The notes under the pieces were generated by a model that made no database searches, had not been told where the DNA came from, and saw nothing but the letters and a program-made list of their open reading frames with translations. Positions 26,799 to 35,464 of a stretch of DNA of 35,577 nt are shown here, piece after piece. Origin of the DNA: Alistipes sp. GTDB taxonomy: Bacteria > Bacteroidota > Bacteroidia > Bacteroidales > Rikenellaceae. Each line of letters starts with the position of its first letter. Positions within the stretch are counted from its first letter, which is position 1. The position numbers were made by a program, and so were the translations under genes. Where the stretch lies: the NCBI GenBank assembly GCA_017654125.1, contig JAFNYX010000046.1, positions 1 to 35,577 of the forward strand, in the 5' to 3' direction.

Positions 26799-28184
26799 CT
26801 ATCTCTGTTGTGGCACATCCACCCATCCGCCTCCAAGCGCCTTGCATAGATTCACATAATTGATATATTGCTGTGCAACGATATTCGAGTATTGCATCTG
26901 CGAATCATAGAGTGTCCGTTCGGCATCTATGACGTCCAGATACGCCGACAACCCATTGTCGTAGAGTGCAGAGGTAAGGATTGCAACGCGCATATTTGAC
27001 TCGACCAATTGCCGATATCGCACCGTTTCGTCTCTATATGCGGCAATACTAACCAATGCACTCTCGACATCCGACACGGCCTCTATATATGCCTGTTCAT
27101 AGGATAGAACACTTTGTCGATACTGTTCACGTGCAGCCATCTCCTTGCGACGCAATGTACCGAATCCGAATATCGGTTGCGCTAACGAACCAAGCACACT
27201 CCAATACCACGAATCACCTTTGAACAGCTCTCCGATTTTTACTGACGAGCGGCCGCCTTCTGCCGTGAGCGATATGCTTGGAAAACGTTCGCTGCGGGCA
27301 ATACCGACATTTGCCGCCGCTTGTTCCATCTGCCAATACGCCGACATCACATCGGGGCGGCGATGCAGAATATCGGATGGTACACCAGCCGGTATAACCA
27401 ACGGCTGATAATCGGTTATTGTTCGTGTGCCAAGATTGGCATAGTCGGCAGAATCGGGCATTTCGCCAAGCAAAACATTAAGCGAGAGAAGTGTCTGGCG
27501 GATGGCTCTATCGTAAACCGGAATATCAGCTTCGGCGGTATAGACCAAATTTTTAGCACGTTCGAGATTTAGCCCGGTAGCCATGCCACGCTGAAATATA
27601 GAATCAATCAGAGCGGCCGACTCTTTACGCAGTTGCGAACTACGCAGAGCAATTTCATAGTCTCGTTTGTATTGTAACAACGTAAAGTAGGTCGTTGCGA
27701 CCTCGGCTGCGAGCGACAATCGCACACCTCGCCACTGCCATTCTGCATATGCCATGTTTGCCCGAGCCGCATTTGAAGTATATCGTAGTGAGCCAAATAA
27801 TGGTATCTCCCAACTGATCGTCGGCAAAATTTTATACGCTTGGGCAACCGAACCCGAGCCGGAAGCGCCTGCTGACACACCGACATCTACCGAAGGAAGA
27901 AACTCTGACGATGCAATGCGAAGGTTGTCGCGCGCCTCCTCTATGCGCGATACAGCAACTTCCAGATTGCGATTAACGGCAAGCGCACGTTCGATTAATG
28001 TGTTGAGTGTTGTATCTCCAAACATTCGCCACCAGTCATCTGCCAATGCCAGCGAATCGCGTTGCGAACCGACAGCATATATATATTGCTCCGGCACGAC
28101 GATTTCCGGCTCGTACAACTTTGGATTACAGCCCACCGCTATAAGCAAAACGGCGATGGTTGCAAACGTATATTTTTTCATCAT
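26799..28184 (-). CDS. TolC/NodT-family outer-membrane efflux lipoprotein
   Basis: This 461-aa lipoprotein has lipobox LIAVGC (Cys19) and mature start NPKLYEPE, typical of OprM/CmeC-like factors. It contains two outer-membrane-efflux repeats: ADDWWRMFGDTTLNTLIERAL and later PDVMSAYWQMEQAAANVGIARSERFPSISL, then FGFGTLRRKEMAAREQY. It forms the trimeric outer-membrane channel of the RND system encoded upstream, whose gene overlaps it by 4 bp (ATGA). It is the last gene of the efflux operon; the feoAB promoter lies immediately beyond its stop. Confidence 0.93.
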   Translation of the reverse strand: MMKKYTFATIAVLLIAVGCNPKLYEPEIVVPEQYIYAVGSQRDSLALADDWWRMFGDTTLNTLIERALAVNRNLEVAVSRIEEARDNLRIASSEFLPSVDVGVSAGASGSGSVAQAYKILPTISWEIPLFGSLRYTSNAARANMAYAEWQWRGVRLSLAAEVATTYFTLLQYKRDYEIALRSSQLRKESAALIDSIFQRGMATGLNLERAKNLVYTAEADIPVYDRAIRQTLLSLNVLLGEMPDSADYANLGTRTITDYQPLVIPAGVPSDILHRRPDVMSAYWQMEQAAANVGIARSERFPSISLTAEGGRSSVKIGELFKGDSWYWSVLGSLAQPIFGFGTLRRKEMAAREQYRQSVLSYEQAYIEAVSDVESALVSIAAYRDETVRYRQLVESNMRVAILTSALYDNGLSAYLDVIDAERTLYDSQMQYSNIVAQQYINYVNLCKALGGGWVDVPQQR

Positions 28185-31100
28185 ACAGGTTGTGTGTTTT
28201 GTCGTTTTTTATCCAAACCCGACAGGCGGGCAATCAGGTAATAGAGAGCAGGGTAGAGAAAGATGCCAAGCATCGTGGCTAGCAACATTCCGCCCACGAG
28301 CGAAAGTCCCATAATGTTTCTCGCAGTCGAATACACCCCGCTGGCAAAAACAAGCGGAAGAACACCGAGAATAAAGGCGAAAGCCGTCATTATAATCGGT
28401 CGAGCTCGAAGTTTTGCCGCCTCGATGGTTGCTTCGAGTAGCGACATGCGCTGCTCGAACAAGAGTTTATCTGCATATTCGACAACCAGAATAGAGTTTT
28501 TGGCAGCCAACCCGATAAGCATCACAAGCGAAATCTGCATATAGATATCGTTGATATATATCGTGCTGAACAGATGCCCGACACCAACAAATAGCAACGC
28601 TCCCATTACGGCCAGAGGTACGCTCAACATAATGGAGATGGGTAACTCCCAACTCTCATACAATGCCGCGAGCGTAAGGAATACAAAAATAACGGCTATC
28701 AAATAGACTACACCTGCACCTTTCGACTCTCGACTTTCTTGATAAGAAACTCCACTCCATGCATAGCCTACATCGTCGGGCAAAAGCTCCGATGCACTAT
28801 CTTCGATTAACTGCATCACCTGCGAACTTGAAGCACCTTTGGCCGGCGTCACTGTTACGGCTATCGAACGAAACATATTGTATTGTGAGACAAATTCCAC
28901 ACCAACAGTATCGCGCACAGAGACCAGCGACGATAGCGGGACACTCGCTCCGTCGCCATCAGCCAAAAAGTAACTATCGAGCGAATACTTATCGCGTCGA
29001 TACTCCGGCGCCGCTTGAATATATGTTTGATATAGACGTCCGAAGCGGTTAAAATTGTTTATGTAGCGGCCACCCAACAGAGCCGCAGTTTGCGAATATA
29101 GCTGTTCGAGATCGACTCCTTTCATCAACGCCTGCTCTTTGTCTATTACTAAACGGCGTTGCGGAACGCCATCGTCGAACTGTGTCGTAGCCGAAACAAT
29201 CATAGGGTTACGATTGAGCGAATCGAGTAACCGCTGAGTATTTTCTGCCAAATATTTTGATCCTTTTCCTGCAATATCCTGCACTTCGAATGTGACACCT
29301 GACGTTACGCCCAAACCCGGAATCGATGGTTGAACAAAAGCGTAGCACTCTGCCGCAGGAATCGCTCCGTAGAGTTGCTCGGTAAGAATTGTTGCCAATT
29401 CGGGTGACGAGACAGAGCGCTTGTCGAAATCGACAAGTTTGACGAAAATTACGCCACAGTTCGTAGCAGCCACCCCCGAAATCATATTAAATCCTGCAAC
29501 GACCGCCGTCGAAGCCACTTCGGGGTGCTGTTTTACCACATTATCCACCGTCATCATCACCTCGTTGGTCACTTGTAGCGACGAGGCCTGTGGAGCCTGC
29601 ACAACAACCATCAGATAGCCTTGATCCTCCTCTGGCAGAAATCCTGCCGGTAGCAGTCGCCACACCGCTATAATTACAACCACCATAACAGCAACTGCCG
29701 TAATGGTTGTTTTCGTACGGCGTATCAGATTACCCGTCACTGACGTATATCGCGTCATAAAACGGTCGAATATGCGATTAAATGAGCCAAAAAAGCCGGT
29801 TTTTGCTACACTGCGAGGTCGCAACAACTTTGCACATAGCGCGGGAGAAAGCGTGAGAGCGTTGATGGTCGAAAGCAGTACCGAAACGGAAATCGTAACA
29901 GCAAACTGCTGAAACAGTCGTCCGCTGATACCACCGGAGAACGATACCGGAATAAATACGGCCAGCAGTACGACGCTCGTGGCTATAATCGGCGACGTTA
30001 CGGAGCGCATCGCCTCCACTGTCGCATCAAACGGAGTCATCCCGCGCTCGATATTTACCTGCACCGCCTCCACCACGACAATTGCGTCATCGACCACCAG
30101 ACCGATAGCCAAAACGAGTCCAAGCAGAGATACGATGTTTATCGAAAAGCCAAGCAACGGAAACGCAATAAAGGTTCCGATAATTGAAACGGGAATTGCA
30201 ATAAGCGGAATGAGCGTTGCACGCCAATCTTGAATAAAAATATATATAATGAAAATGACAAGCACCAATGCAAGCACCAGTGTCAGCAGAATCTCCTCTA
30301 TGCCGGCCATAATGCTATCCGTACTATCCACAATCGCCGTATAGTCGATACCGTCAGGAAAACGCTCTGAGAGTCGTTTCATCTCACGTTTAACACGTCC
30401 ACCTACGGCAACAGCATTGCTACCCGGTTCCTGATAGACAACCATAACGGCTGTCGGCAACTCTCCGAAGGAGGAGGTCGAACCGTAGCTTTGGCTCCCT
30501 AATGCAACATCTGCGACATCGCGCAGACGTACTTGCACGCCATCTGGTGTGGTTTTAATGATAATATCGGCAAACTCCTCGGCAGATGACATCTGTGGCG
30601 GCATTGTTACAGTATAGGTGTATTGTGTTCCGACAGGAGCCGGCTCCGCCCCAAATTGTCCGGCAGGGTAGATTCCCGCCTGTGTAGAGATAGCTGAAGC
30701 GACCTCGTCCACCGACAAATCATAATAATCAAGCACATCGGGACGTAACCATACGCGCATAGCATATTCGCCGGCTCCCATTATCGAAACTTTGCCTACA
30801 CCGTTTATTTTCAGCAACTGGTTGCGTAGATTGATATATGCATAATTAGACATAAACTCATCGTCGTAACGTCCATCGCTATACAATGCATACACCATTA
30901 AGAAACCCGTCTGCGTTTTGCGTGTTGTTACACCTTGTTGCACGACGCTTGATGGCAAATTGGCGGTTGCGGTTGCAACATTGTTCTGCGTGAATACCGC
31001 ATCCAAATCGGGATTGGAGCCGATATCGAATGTCACCTGCAAATTCATCGTACCGTCGTTGGCGCTCGTCGCCTGCATGTAGAGCATATCGCTGACGCCC

Positions 31101-31309
31101 ATAATACTCTGCGCTATGGGCGTAGCGACAGTATTATTCACAGTTTCGGCATCGGCACCATTATAGGTTGCCGACACCTCGACAACGGGTGGCGTAATGT
31201 CGGGATACTGCTCAATTGAGAGGTTAAATATCGAGATTGCGCCGAGAAAGACGATGATAATGGCGAGCGAAATCGAAAATATCGGTCGCGAGATAAAAAA
31301 CTTATTCAT
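28181..31309 (-). CDS. RND multidrug efflux pump, HAE1 (AcrB/MexB) family
   Basis: The protein is 1042 aa, the usual length, with 12 TM segments and two large periplasmic loops. It starts MNKFFISRPIFSISLAIIIV. Proton-relay residues are intact: the TM4 Asp pair in GLVVDDAIVVVEAV and the TM10 Lys in GLAAKNSILVVEY. The N-terminal porter region has IEQYPDITPPVVEVSATYNGADAE written across the first loop, and the pump end has RPIIMTAFAFILGVLPL. It exports drugs, bile salts or other amphiphiles by proton antiport with the adaptor and TolC-like partners. It overlaps the adaptor gene by 8 bp and the TolC gene by 4 bp. The substrate is unknown. No TetR/AcrR regulator is adjacent. Confidence 0.95.
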   Translation of the reverse strand: MNKFFISRPIFSISLAIIIVFLGAISIFNLSIEQYPDITPPVVEVSATYNGADAETVNNTVATPIAQSIMGVSDMLYMQATSANDGTMNLQVTFDIGSNPDLDAVFTQNNVATATANLPSSVVQQGVTTRKTQTGFLMVYALYSDGRYDDEFMSNYAYINLRNQLLKINGVGKVSIMGAGEYAMRVWLRPDVLDYYDLSVDEVASAISTQAGIYPAGQFGAEPAPVGTQYTYTVTMPPQMSSAEEFADIIIKTTPDGVQVRLRDVADVALGSQSYGSTSSFGELPTAVMVVYQEPGSNAVAVGGRVKREMKRLSERFPDGIDYTAIVDSTDSIMAGIEEILLTLVLALVLVIFIIYIFIQDWRATLIPLIAIPVSIIGTFIAFPLLGFSINIVSLLGLVLAIGLVVDDAIVVVEAVQVNIERGMTPFDATVEAMRSVTSPIIATSVVLLAVFIPVSFSGGISGRLFQQFAVTISVSVLLSTINALTLSPALCAKLLRPRSVAKTGFFGSFNRIFDRFMTRYTSVTGNLIRRTKTTITAVAVMVVVIIAVWRLLPAGFLPEEDQGYLMVVVQAPQASSLQVTNEVMMTVDNVVKQHPEVASTAVVAGFNMISGVAATNCGVIFVKLVDFDKRSVSSPELATILTEQLYGAIPAAECYAFVQPSIPGLGVTSGVTFEVQDIAGKGSKYLAENTQRLLDSLNRNPMIVSATTQFDDGVPQRRLVIDKEQALMKGVDLEQLYSQTAALLGGRYINNFNRFGRLYQTYIQAAPEYRRDKYSLDSYFLADGDGASVPLSSLVSVRDTVGVEFVSQYNMFRSIAVTVTPAKGASSSQVMQLIEDSASELLPDDVGYAWSGVSYQESRESKGAGVVYLIAVIFVFLTLAALYESWELPISIMLSVPLAVMGALLFVGVGHLFSTIYINDIYMQISLVMLIGLAAKNSILVVEYADKLLFEQRMSLLEATIEAAKLRARPIIMTAFAFILGVLPLVFASGVYSTARNIMGLSLVGGMLLATMLGIFLYPALYYLIARLSGLDKKRQNTQPV

Positions 31310-32426
31310 TATTCGACGTGTTTTGAGGATTTACTTTCGCGCCGTTGCGGAGTTTTATCTGCCCCGAAACGACCACCTTTTCGCCGGCATTAAGCCCCGA
31401 ATCAATAATCCATCGTCCACCCTCGACTTGACCCAGCGCAATTTCACGATACTCGGCCGTAGAGTCGGGGCGTATAACCCACACAGAGTTTATATTCTGA
31501 GTCTGTGAGACACAACTCTGCGGAATGGTTACACGCGATTGGCCTGCACCAACGTTGGTCTCCACGCGGGCAAATTGTCCGGCTTTGAGCAGATAGTCAG
31601 GATTAGCAAACGAGACAACAATAATTATGGTACCCGTTGCGCCCGAAACGGCCGTCTTTGTGTAACTATACGTGCCGACAGCAGGGTAGGGCTCCCCATC
31701 GGCAAGATAGAGCCGTATATCGGAGAGTAAATCAGCATTTTCATACGAAAATGATTTACGACCTGACATGCTTAAATATTGTCGCATCGGAATTGCGATA
31801 TCAACAGTCACAGTATCGACATTCTGTATAGTTGTAAGCGTTGTAAATTTGGTACCAGGTCCAACCAAATCGCCAATATGCGCCGCAGATGTTGAGATGA
31901 CGCCATTGATAGTCGAACGAATAGTCGTGTATTCTACATCAAGTTCTGCGTTACGCAATGTCTGCTCAGCCGATTTTACGGAAGCCTCCGCTGCAACGTA
32001 TTCGGCTGTATATTGGTCGAGTTGCGTCTGACTAATGGCATCTATCTTTGCCAACGGAATGGCGCGAATGTAGTTATTGTGTGCTTCGAGGGCTTTGGCC
32101 CTTGCCGACTCCAATGAGGCGCGGGCCGAGAGCAGATTTGCTTGCTGCTGCTTGCCATCGAGCCGAAATAGTATGTCGCCTTTACGCACAGGCATACCAT
32201 TATCGAATAATTTTGCAGTCAAATAACCACTTACTCTCGGCTGCACAACAGCTTCGTAATTGGCCCCAATACTACCAATATACGTACGACGGTTATTGAC
32301 CTTATCAATTTGAGCCGTTGTTATTTCTACGCTCAAAATGGGGGTAGGATCGGCATTGACGGCATGTCTGCCACAAGATGCAAGTATGGATAACAATGCC
32401 AAGACTATCGGTAATTTTGCATACAT
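31302..32426 (-). CDS. RND efflux periplasmic adaptor (MFP) lipoprotein
   Basis: This 374-aa lipoprotein has lipobox LSILASC (Cys18). The order of parts is typical: beta-barrel/lipoyl half (YEAVVQPRVSGYLTAKLFDNGMPVRKGDILFRLD), an alpha-helical hairpin (residues ~80-150, SARASLESARAKALEAHNNYIRA interrupted by the turn), the second lipoyl half (TTIRSTINGVIS) and the membrane-proximal domain with LKAGQFARVETNVG and SGQIKLRNGAKV. It bridges the RND pump and the TolC-like channel. It is the first gene of the three-gene operon. I did not find an exact TAnnTTTG promoter in the 32427-32523 region upstream; a TAGGTTTTG with one extra base is the nearest. Confidence 0.93.
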   Translation of the reverse strand: MYAKLPIVLALLSILASCGRHAVNADPTPILSVEITTAQIDKVNNRRTYIGSIGANYEAVVQPRVSGYLTAKLFDNGMPVRKGDILFRLDGKQQQANLLSARASLESARAKALEAHNNYIRAIPLAKIDAISQTQLDQYTAEYVAAEASVKSAEQTLRNAELDVEYTTIRSTINGVISTSAAHIGDLVGPGTKFTTLTTIQNVDTVTVDIAIPMRQYLSMSGRKSFSYENADLLSDIRLYLADGEPYPAVGTYSYTKTAVSGATGTIIIVVSFANPDYLLKAGQFARVETNVGAGQSRVTIPQSCVSQTQNINSVWVIRPDSTAEYREIALGQVEGGRWIIDSGLNAGEKVVVSGQIKLRNGAKVNPQNTSNNE

Positions 32427-32523
32427 AATTATTGATTTTTCTTGTAAGAGGCGTCAAAAAACATACCGAAACTGCGCAAAACCTACTAATTTTAGGAAAA
32501 ACAGATATTTAGCGCATTAAAAA

Positions 32524-32555
32524 TTTGTTTTTTTGAAAAAGTGATTATATATTTG
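32524..32555 (+). promoter_or_regulatory. Promoter of the Hc1-like gene
   Basis: TTTG (32524-32527), 20 nt, TATATTTG (32548-32555) match the Bacteroidota consensus. The start would be near 32562, giving a ~30-nt A-rich leader before ATG 32593. Confidence 0.8.
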
Positions 32556-32592
32556 TACTATAAACCACAAAAACAAACTAATTTTTACGACT

Positions 32593-32769
32593 ATGAAGAC
32601 TTTGGTAGAAAACATTAACGCACAGATTGCATTGTTCCAGGCAAACGCTGCTGCTCAGGTAGAGAAGGGCAATAAGGCAGCCGGCACTCGTGCTCGTAAA
32701 GCCGCTTTGGAACTTTCGAAACTTTTGAAGGATTTCCGCAAGGTATCGGTAGAGGAGGCAAAGAAATAA
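32593..32769 (+). CDS. Histone H1-like (Hc1 family) nucleoid protein
   Basis: This 58-aa Lys/Ala-rich protein starts MKTLVENINAQIALFQANAA, continues through VEKGNKAAGTRARKAALELS and ends in LLKDFRKVSVEEAKK. The central KGNKAAGTRARKA segment is the hallmark of small Bacteroidota proteins related to chlamydial Hc1 (PF07432 type), predicted to bind DNA and compact the nucleoid. The sequence is wholly helical in character with one basic face. It is monocistronic, with a consensus promoter upstream and a strong terminator downstream. Codon use is biased to abundant-protein codons, consistent with high expression. DNA binding has not been shown for this exact protein. Confidence 0.88.
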   Translation: MKTLVENINAQIALFQANAAAQVEKGNKAAGTRARKAALELSKLLKDFRKVSVEEAKK

Positions 32770-32793
32770 TTTGTCCTTACAAGCAATGATGCA

Positions 32794-32830
32794 ATAAGGG
32801 TTGCCCTGCAAAGGCAACCCTTATGTTTTT
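32794..32830. terminator. Strong terminator after the Hc1-like gene
   Basis: ATAAGGGTTGCC and GGCAACCCTTAT form a perfect 12-bp stem with a 7-nt loop, followed by GTTTTT. It probably also ends transcription from the convergent minus-strand genes, although the T-run is poorer on that side. Confidence 0.92.
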
Positions 32831-32850
32831 AATAAGATTATCCGTACCTG

Positions 32851-34131
32851 CTAAAACGACTCGTTTATAGAGAAAATTAACCCGTTTGTCAGTGCGCCGT
32901 TAATACGCTTACCGAAACCATAATCGAGTCGTATTGTCGCACCATTCTTTATGCTCCATCGCAAACCAACTCCGTATGTCGGAAGTGTGTGTCTCCAAGC
33001 AAAGTCCTTCACCGAGCCAAACACGTTGCCGGCTCCACCCCAAACCGCAATACCGAGTCGTTGCCATAGATTCTGGCGCAGTTCGGCTTGTGCTAAAACC
33101 AAATTGCGATCGATAAATCGTCCCTCGTAATAACCGCGCATACGATGCGTATCACCAACTCTTGCGCAAAGTGTCCATGGGGTGTTTCGACTGTTAAATT
33201 CGCCATATAAATCTATGGCCAATACCGCTCCTCGCCACAATCGTTGAAAATAGTCCGCCGTGGCCGTTACGCGCCACAATGTAGTGCCAATATTACCCAA
33301 TGGTTTGGGACGCATCGTACCTTTCAATGAGATGTAAAGGCCCTTGGTGGGCGACGTGGAGCTGTTGCGCGAATCGTACATTGCCAAAAGCGACACTCCG
33401 GTAGAGAGATAACTCGTACGTTCGCCATCAAGCCGATCTATTATGTTCACTCCGGTATCTCGACCGCAAAAGTCATATACAAAGTCGAGCTGCATACCTA
33501 TATATATATTCTTTGCAATACGACGCAAATATGCGACATCCGCCTGCTGACGATTTGCCACATACTCAACATAGGCATTCGAAACTGCCGTCTCATAACC
33601 AACACCCCAAAAGCGTGTCGGCATAGAACAAAAACCGACATTGACCGTCAAACGATTTTTGCCATCCTTAAATATATTGTCGTTTGCTACTCTTACATCA
33701 TACATTCCCCGAATCGAACCACCTGCCGAGATGGTGATACTCGATGGCGGTAACGCGCGATTGTGTCTATCGAGTCGATACCATCCACGCGCCACGGCAG
33801 CCAATCCAAAACTCGTAACATTGGAGTAGTAGGGTGAAATAAGAAACGAAAAATCTATCTTCTTTTCGAAACTCTCGTCCGTAACACTTGCTGTTACATA
33901 GTCGATGAATTTGCGTAATCCTGCACCCTTTGTTTGGGTTTGCGTATTTTTCGTCGTTTCTGTCGTGATTCCCGATACTACGAGCAAAATCTCCTCAGGA
34001 ATATCTATTGGGGTATATTTATAACGAATAGTATCCTTGTTTGAAACAAGGATACTGTCCGTCTGTGCATAACCGGCACACGTTGCCGTTGCCACAAACA
34101 AAATCGTCGTTATAATGCGACACAAACGCAT
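32851..34131 (-). CDS. Omp85/BamA-type outer-membrane barrel protein without POTRA domains
   Basis: The protein is 426 aa with a signal peptide (MRLCRIITTILFVATATCAGYAQ). About 90 residues of low-complexity periplasmic sequence follow, too short for POTRA domains, then a ~330-residue barrel. The barrel carries the surface-antigen/Omp85 signature RMRGYYEGRFIDRNLVLAQAE split by the VRGF-like RMRGYYEGRF motif, and ends in SINESF with terminal Phe as required for BAM insertion. Full BamA is about twice as long, so this is a reduced relative (perhaps patatin-less or TamA-like) of unknown function. Its ATG abuts the stop of the YtfJ-like gene with no gap, suggesting a functional pair. Confidence 0.82.
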   Translation of the reverse strand: MRLCRIITTILFVATATCAGYAQTDSILVSNKDTIRYKYTPIDIPEEILLVVSGITTETTKNTQTQTKGAGLRKFIDYVTASVTDESFEKKIDFSFLISPYYSNVTSFGLAAVARGWYRLDRHNRALPPSSITISAGGSIRGMYDVRVANDNIFKDGKNRLTVNVGFCSMPTRFWGVGYETAVSNAYVEYVANRQQADVAYLRRIAKNIYIGMQLDFVYDFCGRDTGVNIIDRLDGERTSYLSTGVSLLAMYDSRNSSTSPTKGLYISLKGTMRPKPLGNIGTTLWRVTATADYFQRLWRGAVLAIDLYGEFNSRNTPWTLCARVGDTHRMRGYYEGRFIDRNLVLAQAELRQNLWQRLGIAVWGGAGNVFGSVKDFAWRHTLPTYGVGLRWSIKNGATIRLDYGFGKRINGALTNGLIFSINESF

Positions 34132-34683
34132 TTAGAAGCGATATTTTTCTATAATTTCAAAGAATTCTTGTTCGCCCTCTTTGGTAATCTCCTCCTTCTG
34201 CATATAGACGATTTCGCCCTCTTTCGAGACAATCATCATTATAAACTTATTATTGCAGTCGCCCAAACCCCACGCGTCACGCAATGTGTGATCCGAATCA
34301 TCAAGCACCAGACCGTGATTCTTCTCCGTACGTTTTGCTGCAAGTTTACGAATAAGGTTTTTAGGCAGAAAGGTGTCCTTCAAATTCAAAACACCGAAAC
34401 CGAACAAATTCGGGCCTTTATCCACGCCGCGCTCCTCGATATCATCAGTAAAACGGTATGTTTTGTTTCCGGTCAAACCCACATCTGGGTCAATATAAAA
34501 AACAAACAAATTCTTTTCGCCATAGTAAGGCAGCTTTGTGATGTCGCCCCTTACGACTTTGAGCTCTACGTTCGGAATTTTGTGCGGAAGAGCCGGTCTG
34601 TCATCAACGACCTCCTTCTGTGCAAACGCAGTTGCGGTTGTAAAAAAAGTAATAATTGCAAGTGTGATAGTTCTGAATTTCAT
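34132..34683 (-). CDS. YtfJ-like secreted thioredoxin-fold protein
   Basis: This 183-aa protein has a cleavable signal peptide (MKFRTITLAIITFFTTATAFA), so it is periplasmic. The body resembles the YtfJ family (PF09695 type), which has a thioredoxin-like fold: IPNVELKVVRGDITKLPYYG, KNLFVFYIDPDVG and VLDDSDHTLRDAWGLG. It has no CxxC; the only mature Cys is in LGDCNNKF, so it is not a disulfide oxidoreductase of the usual kind. It is the first gene before the Omp85-like gene (stop and start abut). Function of the family is unknown. The assignment is moderate. Confidence 0.65.
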   Translation of the reverse strand: MKFRTITLAIITFFTTATAFAQKEVVDDRPALPHKIPNVELKVVRGDITKLPYYGEKNLFVFYIDPDVGLTGNKTYRFTDDIEERGVDKGPNLFGFGVLNLKDTFLPKNLIRKLAAKRTEKNHGLVLDDSDHTLRDAWGLGDCNNKFIMMIVSKEGEIVYMQKEEITKEGEQEFFEIIEKYRF

Positions 34684-34718
34684 CAGTGTTTATATTTATA
34701 AGTTTATATTCTAACGTA

Positions 34719-34726
34719 CAAATATA
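34719..34726 (-). promoter_or_regulatory. Possible -7 element for the YtfJ-like/Omp85-like pair
   Basis: TATATTTG on the minus strand lies 36 bp upstream of the YtfJ-like ATG, a sensible distance. No TTTG is found at the expected 19-21 nt further upstream, so the call is weak. Confidence 0.35.
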
Positions 34727-34748
34727 TACATTTTTTTGAAATTGATGG

Positions 34749-35183
34749 CTACATCTGTTCATTATACACCTTTTTTTGATAAAATAAACCGTCGATTGCG
34801 TATTTCCCACCACCCGCGATGACTAGAAATGCGTATATCCCAATATACAAGACCTGTCGTTCGACACCAAGCCAGCCAAGCGTAGGGTAGATGACAAATA
34901 TATCGACAAACATTCCCATTGCCATAATAAACGCTGCGAATCGCACCCAAAAACCGATGATGAGCATCGCGCCGAACAGTGCTTCGAGCATAGTGAGAAT
35001 TATGAACGATGCCTCGCCGTTGTTGAAGAGCAGTGGTGGATAGCCGACCACCATAAAATCGTATCGTTGCAACTTGCCGATGACGTGCAACATAATCACG
35101 GCTCCGATAAACAGCCGCAGAAACAGTATCGCTTTGTCCACGTGGCGATAACGGCGCAAAAGTTCGTTCAGTTTGGCAATCAT
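34749..35183 (-). CDS. DoxX-family inner-membrane protein
   Basis: The 144-aa protein (from ATG 35183) has four predicted TM helices: KAILFLRLFIGAVIMLHVIG, SFIILTMLEALFGAMLIIGF, FAAFIMAMGMFVDIFVIYP and QVLYIGIYAFLVIAGG. These match the DoxX pattern with the early Arg and the GGGKYAIDGLF end. DoxX proteins are small integral membrane proteins linked in some bacteria to redox or respiratory functions; a specific role is not known. A longer reading from 35246 adds 21 basic, non-conserved residues (RQKKKKSS) and is less likely. It is separated from the YtfJ-like gene by 65 bp. Confidence 0.85.
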   Translation of the reverse strand: MIAKLNELLRRYRHVDKAILFLRLFIGAVIMLHVIGKLQRYDFMVVGYPPLLFNNGEASFIILTMLEALFGAMLIIGFWVRFAAFIMAMGMFVDIFVIYPTLGWLGVERQVLYIGIYAFLVIAGGGKYAIDGLFYQKKVYNEQM

Positions 35184-35260
35184 AACGGCACTCGATTTCT
35201 TTTTTTTCTGTCGTGTTACAATAAATATTCCAATTTTTACGGACAATGCTCCGCAGGGTG

Positions 35261-35291
35261 TTGTTCGTTTGCGAAATGTTTTCTAATTTTG
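35261..35291 (+). promoter_or_regulatory. Promoter-like element with no gene downstream
   Basis: TTG (35261-35263), 20 nt, TAATTTTG (35284-35291) fit the Bacteroidota promoter consensus on the plus strand. No plus-strand reading frame begins downstream, so it may drive a non-coding RNA. Confidence 0.4.
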
Positions 35292-35297
35292 TAGTGT

Positions 35298-35439
35298 TGA
35301 TTTGGCGTTTTGCCAAACCGACGGACATATAGAAAGTGTTTTCGCAGTCCTTACAAGAGAATGTGGTAGTTTTCAATGCGATAGGACAACGAACAGCACC
35401 TATTTCTTGTATATATGCTATTGGTGTACCCACACCAAT
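35298..35439 (+). ncRNA. Candidate structured small RNA
   Basis: A predicted transcript from the promoter-like element would open with a hairpin, TTTGGC-gtttt-GCCAAA (35301-35317). It could end with ATTGGTGT-accc-ACACCAAT (35420-35439), and its interior lacks a convincing reading frame. There is no T-run after the last hairpin, so its end is uncertain. The 268-bp gap 35184-35451 has no other supported feature. I cannot match it to a known RNA family by eye, and the minus-strand frame across it is probably random. Confidence 0.25.
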
Positions 35440-35464
35440 TCTATTGGCATATTACAGGTGTGGG
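35429..35464. repeat. Overlapping inverted repeats at the end of the truncated gene
   Basis: CCCACACC (35429-35436) can pair with GGTGTGGG (35457-35464). Its right-hand neighbour sequence also pairs with ATTGGTGT (35420-35427), so alternative stems compete. The structure spans the stop codon of the minus-strand gene, and neither side has a T-run. Confidence 0.35.

Noticed and set aside
32482-32496. CCTACTAATTTTAGG upstream of the RND operon as a TetR-type operator
   Set aside because: Only the outer four bases on each side are symmetric, and no TetR-family gene is nearby, so chance is sufficient.
34762-35433. 223-codon minus-strand frame with a CxxC (SCKDCENTF) starting at 35433
   Set aside because: Its last two thirds overlap doxX in another frame and look like out-of-frame translation. 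The first part lies in the gap and has no recognised family. A short real gene cannot be fully excluded.
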